From Sphingobium fluviale (GTDB lineage Bacteria > Pseudomonadota > Alphaproteobacteria > Sphingomonadales > Sphingomonadaceae), in NCBI RefSeq assembly GCF_004122115.1, contig NZ_SBKP01000002.1, positions 62,001 through 126,000 of the forward strand: a stretch of 64,000 nt of DNA. Direction: 5' to 3'. Shown piece by piece: positions 43,238 to 50,244 of this stretch (position 1 is its first letter; each line of letters opens with the position of its first letter). Both the position numbers and the translations under genes were made by a program. The notes under the pieces are model-generated. The model made no database searches. It worked only from the letters and a program-made list of their open reading frames with translations, and was not told the DNA's origin.

Positions 43238-43348
43238 GGCTGGCTGTCGTCTCTTTCCGCTACCGGAAAAAATCTGCGAGCCGCTGTCCTGGATCAATGC
43301 TAGGGCCGATGGAAAGTCGCAAAAACACCCAGAACAACGTGGTGGCCG

Positions 43349-43624
43349 GTGATGGACGAGTCTGCACCGCAGTTCCTTGATGAACCGCCGCAAGGCCAAC
43401 AGCTCACCTCCTACGATCGTGAGCACATGGTGCTGTACCTGCGGCTTCTGGATGCCCATCGGGACGGGGCCGACTGGCATGAGGTCACGCGCATTCTCTT
43501 CGGCCTCGATGCAGCAATTGATCCGGTGCGGTCCCGCAGGGTCCACGATGCTCATCTGGCGCGCGCGCAATGGATGTCCGAGCACGGCTATCGCGAACTC
43601 CTGCGCAAGGGGCAGCCGGATTAG
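43349..43624 (+). CDS. DUF2285 family protein (short copy)
   Basis: A 91-aa protein matching the short DUF2285 type: LTSYDREHMVLYLRLLDAHRDGADWHEVTRILFGLD, then RVHDAHLARAQWMSEHGYRELL. The pattern is a helix, a DGADW loop, and a helix ending in a GYR-LL motif, which suggests a helix-turn-helix that reads DNA. These proteins are regularly encoded before the DUF6499/DUF2285 protein, the AlpA-like regulator and RepA in ICEs. Function is otherwise unknown. Confidence 0.75.
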   Translation: MMDESAPQFLDEPPQGQQLTSYDREHMVLYLRLLDAHRDGADWHEVTRILFGLDAAIDPVRSRRVHDAHLARAQWMSEHGYRELLRKGQPD

Positions 43625-43734
43625 CAGGTGATGCCGCTCCGGCATCACCTGTTGCCGACATGGGGACTTCCGACCGCCAGCGCAGAAAGGAATCATCGTC
43701 TTCCCGTATTCGATTGAGGCCGGGGAGAATCGTG

Positions 43735-44491
43735 ATGATGCCGGATGCATCGCAATGGCGTTCGTCTGAACGCTATGAGCCCGTTGAACGCATGAGTGCC
43801 TCGGGTCTCGCATGGGAATGGCTTCGACGAAACGAAGCGTATAACCGCGATTTCGACGCCCTGTCGGCACACGATGCCGACATAGCCATGCTGACGGACG
43901 CGATCCGCCAGCGCTGGAGGTTGCGATTTCGCGGTCGACCCCGCACTGGATCACGCTGCCGCCACCGCTTTCTGGATGCCTCAGGACGACACCAGCATCG
44001 TCGTTCTGGCAGAAGCTCCCCCTGAGCTGGACTTCGGATCTGGCGGTGACCATTTGCCTGCCGTGATCCCCGGAAGTGATGGCGAGGCCATGGTCCGGCT
44101 TGCCAACGGCAAGCACATTCAGATTCAACTTCTGGCCTCTGCGTCCAATCCAGTGGTGGCCGTCATTCCCTTGAACCTCGACGGGTTCGGCAGGCTCGAA
44201 GCCGCACATCGCCTTCTGGCGGCTCTTCACGGTCGCGCGATCCCGCCCGACACCAGACTGACCCGTCAGCAGCGAACGCGGGCGCGCAGGATGCTTCAGG
44301 CATTCGATGGTTCGCGCCACGGTGCCACCCAGCAAGACATTGCTAGGGCCTTGTTTCGACTTGGCCCGGTCAGCCGCGACGAATGGCAAGCCTCCTCCAC
44401 GCGCCATGCTGTCATGGCGCTGCTGCGCGATGCCCGCGCAATGATCGCGGGCGGATACCGGAACCTCTTGAGGCACAAGCGCCGGTCCTGA
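43735..44491 (+). pseudogene. DUF6499-DUF2285 regulator gene with a frameshift
   Basis: The N-terminal half starts at ATG 43735 (PDASQWRSSERYEPVERMSASGLAWEWLRRNEAYNRDF), typical of DUF6499. It runs out of frame after RQRW near 43918. The rest continues in the +1 frame as FAVDPALDHAAATAFWMPQDD, and then a C-terminal DUF2285 (RRMLQAFDGSRHGATQQDIARALF, MALLRDARAMIAGGYRNLL) to 44491. One extra base at about 43918-43920 explains it; taking out one A after TGG restores RWG followed by the expected sequence. It is either a real pseudogene, a sequencing error or, less likely, programmed frameshifting. Confidence 0.8.
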
Positions 44492-44629
44492 ACCGTCTCC
44501 CGAATGCTGATGTGGGAATTTGGCAGGGACCAAAATCCCGCTGCAACTCGCCGATTTCGCTTCGCCATTGTGGCCTTCGCCCGCCGTCGATCTCCGACGG
44601 CACCAACGAAGCCCACGAAAGGCCGACTT

Positions 44630-44911
44630 ATGCGACCCGATCTCGCCGTTCTGCCGCCACGCTATCTGCGCACCAAGGAAGCGGCCGCGTTTCTCAGCCT
44701 TTCGCCGCGAACACTCGAAAAGCACCGGACCTACGGGACTGGCCCCGCTTACAAGAAGCTCGGTGGCCGGGTAGTCTACTCGGTCGACGATTTGCAGCAT
44801 TGGGCTGAGCGCGGCGCCGTCACGTCGACCTCCGACCCGCGAGGCACCGTGCTGCCGGCGAAGTGGCATCCGGACGATGTCGTTGCCACGACCGGCCGCC
44901 TCGCGCGCTGA
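44630..44911 (+). CDS. AlpA/excisionase-like helix-turn-helix protein
   Basis: A 93-aa protein with a MerR-like winged helix: YLRTKEAAAFLSLSPRTLEKHRTYGTGPAYKKLGGRVVYSVDDLQHWAE, the layout of AlpA-like and excisionase proteins. The C-terminal TSDPRGTVLPAKWHPD tail is unstructured. It is encoded 17 bases before repA on the same strand, as in many ICEs, so it may regulate repA or promote excision with the integrase. ATG 44630 is used; the frame is open further upstream without a domain. Confidence 0.82.
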   Translation: MRPDLAVLPPRYLRTKEAAAFLSLSPRTLEKHRTYGTGPAYKKLGGRVVYSVDDLQHWAERGAVTSTSDPRGTVLPAKWHPDDVVATTGRLAR

Positions 44912-44928
44912 TCGCAGCCAATCTGCAC

Positions 44929-46014
44929 ATGGCGCCCCGCCTCCAATCCCCTCCGGAGCACGGACAGCTCGATCTGTTCCGCACCATCCCTGGCGACATC
45001 GCGCCCCGGGACGCGCAGGATCTCATGGCCTATCCATTCTTCTCCCTGTCCAAGACCCACCGCGTCACCCCGATCGACTTTGCCGCCGGCAATGTCTCGA
45101 TCCGGGTCGAGGCCGTGCCGGATCATGGCATGGCGACCATCTGGGACGCGGACATCCTGATCTGGGCTGCGAGCCAGATTATCGAGGCCCGCGACGCGGG
45201 ATTCCGAACGTCCCGGCTGATCGTCGCAACGCCCTACGAAGTGCTGCGGTTCATCGGGCGCGGCACGTCCATGCGCGACTACCAGCGCCTGAAAGCCGCG
45301 CTGGACCGGCTTCAATCGACCACCGTCGCCACGTCCATTCGCCAGCATGCCGAAGGACGGCGCCACCGCTTTTCCTGGATTAACGAATGGAAGGAGCGCC
45401 GGGACAGCAACGGGCGTCCCGACGGCATCGAACTGATCCTGCCCGACTGGTTCTATCAGGCCGTACTCGACGAGGCCCTCGTGCTGACGATCGACCGAGC
45501 CTATTTCGATCTCACCGGCGGGCTTGATCGCTGGCTATATCGCCTGGTCCGTAAGCACGGCGGTAAACAGCGCCATGGCTGGCGCTTCGACTTTCGCCAT
45601 CTGCACCAGAAATCCGGCAGCCTGTCGCCCTTCAAGCGGTTTGCGTTCGAGCTTCGCGACATCGTCCGGCGCCAGCCGCTCCCGGGCTACGTCCTGTTCC
45701 TCGAAGTCGAGGCCCGAGGCAGGACCCTGCTCGCCTTCAAACCAGCGATGCCCGGTGGAAAGCCTGTGGACGGCGTCGTGCCATCGGGAACCGCAAGGCC
45801 CGTGCCATCAGGAACTTCAGGCTCGTGCCAACGGGAACCCGATGAGGGGTTAAGTCTCGACAGCGCAAGCCGAATTCGCGCCCGTAACTTAGACTCTAAC
45901 CAAGAATCTAACTTTGAAGAGCGCGCGCGCGATGTGCGCAGCCTCATCGATACGGTCCGCAACAGCCTCACCGTCAATGCGCGGCAGCGGCGATCTCCCG
46001 CTGGCGCGCCGTGA
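44929..46014 (+). CDS. repA: replication initiator protein RepA (RPA family)
   Basis: A 361-aa initiator with the family's core: DLFRTIPGDIAPRDAQDLMAYPFFSLSKT, VEAVPDHGMATIWDADILIWAAS, PYEVLRFIGRGTSMRDYQRLKAAL, then WFYQAVLDEALVLTIDRAYF and LDRWLYRLVRKHGGKQ. The order matches plasmid RPA-type RepA proteins with two winged helices. The C-terminal ~70 residues are variable and are encoded by the iteron-like repeats at 45777-45839. Its presence suggests that the excised circle can replicate. No parA gene follows, unlike many related elements. Confidence 0.87.
   Translation: MAPRLQSPPEHGQLDLFRTIPGDIAPRDAQDLMAYPFFSLSKTHRVTPIDFAAGNVSIRVEAVPDHGMATIWDADILIWAASQIIEARDAGFRTSRLIVATPYEVLRFIGRGTSMRDYQRLKAALDRLQSTTVATSIRQHAEGRRHRFSWINEWKERRDSNGRPDGIELILPDWFYQAVLDEALVLTIDRAYFDLTGGLDRWLYRLVRKHGGKQRHGWRFDFRHLHQKSGSLSPFKRFAFELRDIVRRQPLPGYVLFLEVEARGRTLLAFKPAMPGGKPVDGVVPSGTARPVPSGTSGSCQREPDEGLSLDSASRIRARNLDSNQESNFEERARDVRSLIDTVRNSLTVNARQRRSPAGAP
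45777..45839 (+). repeat. three iteron-like direct repeats inside the repA 3' end
   Basis: CGTGCCATCGGGAACC (45777), CGTGCCATCAGGAACT (45801) and CGTGCCAACGGGAACC (45824) are 16-base direct repeats differing by one or two bases, spaced 24 and 23 bases apart. That is close to two helical turns and is typical of initiator binding sites. They encode the less conserved repA C-terminus (VPSGT repeated). A replication origin inside the gene is possible. Confidence 0.55.
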
Positions 46015-46048
46015 ACCGATCACTTCCCAACTTTCCTGGAGAACCATC

Positions 46049-46570
46049 ATGACCTGCGCCGCAAGCTCCGGCCAGCAGCACGGCATTGCACCGCTCGCCC
46101 GCTCTGCTGACGTCCTGACCCATGTCGAACTAACGCACATCGAACAGCGAATCGAGAACTGGATCAGGTTCGGCCGTCATGTCCGCGAGCAGATCCTTGA
46201 TCGACGACGGCGCGTGCTTTCCTATCGACCGGGCAGTGTTTTCGGCTTCATTCGCTGGGCCGCCAACGACTTCGGCACCATCGCCTCGCGGATCGACATC
46301 GTTCGTACCGTGGCGCCCGGTGAGGCCTATCAGACGCTGCCCTTCATTCGCCCCGGCGGCGAAATCCTGCTGACCGTCGATGGCTGGACCAAGGTCTGCC
46401 AGGTGCTTCAGCTGGTCGATGACGTGGAAGCCGTCGGCCTCGATGCCTGCGATGTAGCCCCCGATCACTGGCGTCATGTCGCGAACCGGATGAGCGTCGG
46501 TCAGGCACCGCGAGCCTACACGCCAGAGCGCCATCTGGCATGGCTCAAGCGCCAGGAGATCGAAGGATGA
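46049..46570 (+). CDS. DUF2840 family protein
   Basis: A 173-aa soluble protein typical of DUF2840: DVLTHVELTHIEQRIENWIRFG, RRRRVLSYRPGSVFGFIRWAANDFGT, IVRTVAPGEAYQTLPFIRPGGEILL, and a C-terminal GDACD..HWRHVANRMSVG-like segment. The family is encoded just before the TraF peptidase in many proteobacterial ICEs and has no known function; possible roles are in transfer DNA processing or regulation. Its stop overlaps traF (ATGA), so the two are coupled. ATG 46049 follows ggagaaccatc. Confidence 0.8.
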   Translation: MTCAASSGQQHGIAPLARSADVLTHVELTHIEQRIENWIRFGRHVREQILDRRRRVLSYRPGSVFGFIRWAANDFGTIASRIDIVRTVAPGEAYQTLPFIRPGGEILLTVDGWTKVCQVLQLVDDVEAVGLDACDVAPDHWRHVANRMSVGQAPRAYTPERHLAWLKRQEIEG

Positions 46571-47085
46571 CCCGCTTCGGTTACGTCATGACGACGTATT
46601 TCTCCATGCTGGGAATTGGCATCGCGTCGTTCCTCCCTGTGCCGCTCCGGCTCGTCTGGAATGCGTCGGCCAGTGTCCCAGTAGGTCTCTACGATCTCGA
46701 ACCCCCGCATGATCTTCGCGTTGGCGATCTGGTCGCCGTGGCACCGTCGCGGCCGCTGGCGGATTTCATGGCGGCGCGCGGCTATCTCGGTCGGGGCGTG
46801 CCGCTGATGAAGCATGTTGCGGCATTGCCGGGACAGACCGTCTGTCGGCTGACGAACACGATCACCATTGATGGCGTGGTCTTTGGCGAGGCGCTCGATC
46901 ACGACCGCAAAGGACGCGGATTGCCGGTTTGGCAGGGCTGTCGCCACATTTCCGCAGGCACTGTCTTCCTGATGAATTCCGCCGTGCGGGACAGTCTCGA
47001 CGGCCGCTATTTCGGCCCGGTCCCGGCGCGCTCGATCATCGGACGAGCGACGCCAATCTACACGGATGAAACGGCCCGCGGCTAA
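46567..47085 (+). CDS. traF: conjugative transfer signal peptidase TraF (S26 family)
   Basis: A 172-aa membrane-bound serine peptidase of the S26/TraF family. One N-terminal helix (MLGIGIASFLPVPLRLVW) precedes the catalytic Ser36 in ASASVPVGLY. The general base is Lys82 in PLMKHVAALPGQ, and DSLDGRYFGPVPARSIIGRA is the C-terminal box. In RP4-type systems TraF cuts and cyclises the TrbC pilin, and trbC is present at 54710, so the same job is expected here. Its start overlaps DUF2840. Confidence 0.9.
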   Translation: MTRFGYVMTTYFSMLGIGIASFLPVPLRLVWNASASVPVGLYDLEPPHDLRVGDLVAVAPSRPLADFMAARGYLGRGVPLMKHVAALPGQTVCRLTNTITIDGVVFGEALDHDRKGRGLPVWQGCRHISAGTVFLMNSAVRDSLDGRYFGPVPARSIIGRATPIYTDETARG

Positions 47086-47111
47086 TTCGTCTGGCGCGCA
47101 AACGGCCACCA

Positions 47112-47148
47112 AACGGCGCGCTGACCGCCATCGCCAGGCCGCGCCGTT
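47112..47148 (+). repeat. long-loop inverted repeat before DUF736 copy 2
   Basis: AACGGCGCG (47112-47120) and CGCGCCGTT (47140-47148) are perfect 9-base inverted repeats around a 19-base loop with CTG/CAG that could extend the stem. It lies 45 bases before the next start. It may be the terminator of traF or a leader element. Confidence 0.45.
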
Positions 47149-47192
47149 GCTCACCAATCGGCATTTCAACCTGCAACCCAAGGAGATTCTCC

Positions 47193-47540
47193 ATGCCACA
47201 GATCGGCACGTTCACTGAAACGACGGACGGCTTTGTCGGACGCATCCATACCTTCGCCCATTGCCGCGAAATCGACATCGTGCATGCCGAACCATCCGAT
47301 GCTGACAATGCGCCGGATTATCGCGTTCACCTCCGCCACGCCGACGGCATGGAAGTCGGACCTGAGATCGGTGCGGGCTGGAAACGCACAGGTGAACGCG
47401 CTGGCAACTTCATCGCGCTGATCATCGACGATCCCGCTCTCCCGCAGCCCGTTCGCGCCAATCTGTTCCGCGACGGCGCCGATGGCGTGTCCTGGTCGCT
47501 GCAATGGAATCGTCTTTCCAAGCGCGATGCACGGGATTGA
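47193..47540 (+). CDS. DUF736 family protein (copy 2)
   Basis: A 115-aa protein: MPQIGTFTETTDGFVGRIHT, IDIVHAEPSDADNAPDYRVHL, GPEIGAGWKRTGERAGNFIALIIDDPALPQPVRANLFR. It follows the DUF736 pattern (IGTF, GAGW, ALIIDDP, ANLF) but is clearly diverged from copy 1 at 42460. The pair with traF upstream and the lytic transglycosylase downstream is common in related ICEs. A strong ribosome site, aaggagattctcc, precedes it. Its stop overlaps nothing; the next gene starts 5 bases later. Confidence 0.83.
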   Translation: MPQIGTFTETTDGFVGRIHTFAHCREIDIVHAEPSDADNAPDYRVHLRHADGMEVGPEIGAGWKRTGERAGNFIALIIDDPALPQPVRANLFRDGADGVSWSLQWNRLSKRDARD

Positions 47541-47544
47541 TGCC

Positions 47545-48249
47545 ATGCGCCGCTCCGCACTCCTTTCTCTTTCCGGCCTGATTGGCTTCTGCCTCTTACC
47601 GACCGCCACGCTCGCGCAATCGGCTGCGGCCGAGCGCGGAATGCCCGGCGTTCCATTCGGCGAATTCATTGTCGAGGGCGCGTCGCGCTTTGCGATTCCT
47701 CCCGCCTGGCTGCACGCCATCATGCATGCGGAAAGTCGCGGCAAGCCTCGCGCCGTTTCGCCCAAGGGCGCGATGGGCCTCATGCAGATCATGCCTGCGA
47801 CGTGGGATTATCTGCGCGCCCGACACCGATTGGGGGCGGATGCTTTCGACCCGCATGACAACATCATCGCGGGCGCTGGCTATATCCGCGAACTGTTCGA
47901 TCGCTACGGATCGCCAGGCTGGATCGCTGCCTATAATGCCGGTCCCGGGCGCTATGAAGCTGCGCTCAGGGGCAGACCATTGCCCGCTGAAACGCGTGCC
48001 TATATCGCGGTGGTTTCACCTGCGATTGGCCAGGCTGATGCGGTAAATACGACCGCGATTGCCATGGTCGATCGCTTTGCCTGGACACGTTCACCGATCT
48101 TCGTTGCACGCGCGGCAGCATCCAGCATGCCATCCACCGGGACCGCCGATCAGCAATTCGCCAAGCCTGCACAGGCCAGCGAACCTGCGGCTCAACCGCA
48201 ACCGCATGGGCTGTTTGTAGCGCGGGCGGCGGGGGATGGTCTTCGATGA
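47545..48249 (+). CDS. conjugal-transfer lytic transglycosylase
   Basis: A 234-aa exported muramidase. A signal peptide (MRRSALLSLSGLIGFCLLPTATLAQ) is followed by an SLT domain with catalytic Glu63 in MHAESRGKP, AVSPKGAMGLMQIMPATW, and NIIAGAGYIRELFDRYG with IAAYNAGPG. The enzyme opens peptidoglycan locally for assembly of the conjugation channel, the VirB1/TrbN role. The tail after ~190 is low-complexity (PAQASEPAAQPQPHG). It ends just before the candidate oriT. Confidence 0.88.
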   Translation: MRRSALLSLSGLIGFCLLPTATLAQSAAAERGMPGVPFGEFIVEGASRFAIPPAWLHAIMHAESRGKPRAVSPKGAMGLMQIMPATWDYLRARHRLGADAFDPHDNIIAGAGYIRELFDRYGSPGWIAAYNAGPGRYEAALRGRPLPAETRAYIAVVSPAIGQADAVNTTAIAMVDRFAWTRSPIFVARAAASSMPSTGTADQQFAKPAQASEPAAQPQPHGLFVARAAGDGLR

Positions 48250-48312
48250 TCGATGCATCCGCCCATCGCATCGCCTCGCACGATAGCGGAGGATCGGGGG
48301 AGACTGTCACCA

Positions 48313-48359
48313 CGACCGAAGGAGGGCAGGATAAAAGGGCGCACGTTGTGCCCCGGTCG
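48313..48359 (-). other. oriT: candidate origin of transfer (oriT) with RP4-like nic site
   Basis: On the minus strand the spacer reads TATCCTGCCC (48333 down to 48324), matching the nic core of RP4 oriT (TATCCTG, cut, CCC). The expected cut is between 48327 and 48326. Directly 5' of it on the same strand is an inverted repeat, GGGGCAC-AAC-GTG(C)GCCC (48337-48354), as in IncP oriT. Outer repeats CGACCG (48313) and CGGTCG (48354) enclose the site. The region sits in the 231-base spacer before the relaxase gene, its usual place. Confidence 0.78.
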
Positions 48360-48480
48360 GTTGGTTGCTTTTCCGAGGTTTTTGCGGGCTTCGCACACAT
48401 TGCGCCGGGTATCGGCAAGGTGCTGAACCCATCGAACAGTCTGATTTTTCACCATCATTTGCACATTGTCCGGTGCGCCG

Positions 48481-50220
48481 ATGGCCGATGACCGCGAGTT
48501 TCGCATCCGTCCCGGCCGCGTTCGTTCATCGGGTTCGCAGCGCGCACGGCCGTTCATCGCCCAGGCATTGGGAGCAGCCCAGCGAGCTGGCGGCGGCATC
48601 TCGCTGACCGGACGCATCAAGTCAGGCCACACCTCGCGCTTCGGCCGCGGACAACGCGCCAGCATCCAGGCTAACCGGCTCATCACCGCACGCACGCGCG
48701 GCGCCGTCGTCAAGGCACGCATCGTTCGGCTCAATGCGCGTAGCGCGCCGCTCGCGACCCATCTCGACTACCTGCGCCGCGAAGGCGTCACCCGCGACGG
48801 CGCGAAGGCCCGCCTGTTCGGCGCGGAGCCAGGCCACGTCAATGCTGCCGAGTTTGCAGAGCGCTGCAAGGACGATCGCCATCACTTCCGCTTCATCGTC
48901 TCACCTGACGACGCACTGGAGATGCCGGATCTGAAAAGCTTCACCCGGGAACTGGTCGGTCAGATGGAAAGGGATCTCGGCTCCCGGCTCGATTGGGCCG
49001 CCGTCGACCATTGGAACACCGAGCATCCTCATGTTCACCTGATCGTTCGCGGCGTGCGTGACGATGGGCAGGATCTCGTCATTGCCCGGGACTACATCAA
49101 GGAAGGCTTGCGGGATCGGGCACGCGACCTCATCACGCAGGAACTGGGACTGCGGACCGATCTCGATATACGCCGGTCCCTCGATCAGCAGATCGGCGCC
49201 GAACGTTGGACCCAGCTAGATCGGCAACTGGTGCGCGATGGCCGCAGGAGCGGTGTCATCGATGTGGCTCGGCTGCCCGGTGGTGAACCTGATCCGTTCC
49301 AGACGCTCAAGGTCGGGCGGCTCCGCAAGCTGGAAACTCTCGGCCTCGCGACGCAGATCGGCCCCGGCCAATGGAACATCGACGACAAGGCCGAAGCGAC
49401 CTTGCGCGAAATCGGCGAACGCGGCGACATCATCAAGCGCATGCACCGGGCACTGACCGATCGGGGGATCGAGCGCGCGTCGGCGAGTTACGTGCTGGCA
49501 GCCGAACATCTTGACCAGCCGGTCGTCGGTCGCCTGGTGGCGCGCGGTCTCGACGATGAGCTGAGGGGCAGTGCCTTTGCCGTGGTCGACGGCCTTGATG
49601 GTCGTACCCATCACATCAGGCTTTCCGACCTTGATGCGGCGGGCGACAGTGCGCCGGGCTCGATAGTCGAACTGCGCAGCTTTGACGATGGCCGGAGCAT
49701 TCGGCGCGTGGCGCTGGCCGTCCGATCTGACATCGACATCGAACATCAGATCACGGCCTCCGGCGCGACCTGGTTGGACCGGCAAGCCATCGCTCGCGCG
49801 CCGGCTGCGATGTCCGATAGCGGGTTTGGCGGCGAAGTGCGCGAGGCGCTTGATCGCCGGGCCGAACACCTCATGAAGCAGGGCCTTGCCGTCCAGCACG
49901 GCACTCAGGTCCGCTTTGCCAGCAATCTCATCGAGACGTTGCGGCGCCAGGAGATCGCGGCGGTAGGCGAAAAGCTCTCCGCCGAGACCGGCAAGCCCTT
50001 CAATCAGAAAGGAGACGGCGAATATGTCGCCGGCTCTTACCGGCAGCGTCTGGCGCTTGCTTCAGGCCGTTTCGCGATGCTCGACGATGGTCTCGGCTTC
50101 CAACTCGTGCCCTGGACGCCCGCTCTCGAAAAGCACCTTGGTCGCCACGTCTCGGGCGTGGCCCGCACCGACGGCGGCATCGACTGGAGCTTTGCCCGCA
50201 AACGCGGCCTCGGCCTCTGA
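48481..50220 (+). CDS. relaxase (MobP/VirD2-like, DUF3363-type)
   Basis: A 579-aa relaxase that would nick oriT and pilot the strand. The N-terminal domain has a HLDYLRREGV segment with the likely active Tyr97, then HHFRFIVSPDDA and the metal-binding triad in HWNTEHPHVHLIVRG (His177, His182, His184/186). The C-terminal half matches the DUF3363 extension (PVVGRLVARGLDDELRGSAFAVVDGLDG, and later LASGRFAMLDDGLGFQLVPW). The ATG at 48481 is used; a GTG 15 bases upstream is possible. It is followed by traG 24 bases later. Confidence 0.9.
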   Translation: MADDREFRIRPGRVRSSGSQRARPFIAQALGAAQRAGGGISLTGRIKSGHTSRFGRGQRASIQANRLITARTRGAVVKARIVRLNARSAPLATHLDYLRREGVTRDGAKARLFGAEPGHVNAAEFAERCKDDRHHFRFIVSPDDALEMPDLKSFTRELVGQMERDLGSRLDWAAVDHWNTEHPHVHLIVRGVRDDGQDLVIARDYIKEGLRDRARDLITQELGLRTDLDIRRSLDQQIGAERWTQLDRQLVRDGRRSGVIDVARLPGGEPDPFQTLKVGRLRKLETLGLATQIGPGQWNIDDKAEATLREIGERGDIIKRMHRALTDRGIERASASYVLAAEHLDQPVVGRLVARGLDDELRGSAFAVVDGLDGRTHHIRLSDLDAAGDSAPGSIVELRSFDDGRSIRRVALAVRSDIDIEHQITASGATWLDRQAIARAPAAMSDSGFGGEVREALDRRAEHLMKQGLAVQHGTQVRFASNLIETLRRQEIAAVGEKLSAETGKPFNQKGDGEYVAGSYRQRLALASGRFAMLDDGLGFQLVPWTPALEKHLGRHVSGVARTDGGIDWSFARKRGLGL

Positions 50221-50244
50221 CCGACCCTCTCGAAAGGACTTTCC

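Noticed and set aside
42977-44869. 630-codon minus-strand frame across four small genes
   Set aside because: It crosses the XRE, DUF2285, frameshifted and AlpA-like genes, each of which has its own start and domain; the antisense protein has no family character.
48246-48491. 81-codon frame starting inside the end of the lytic transglycosylase gene
   Set aside because: Although an ATGA overlap would be a good start context, it covers the whole candidate oriT, has no motif and extends into the relaxase start; I treat the stretch as non-coding.
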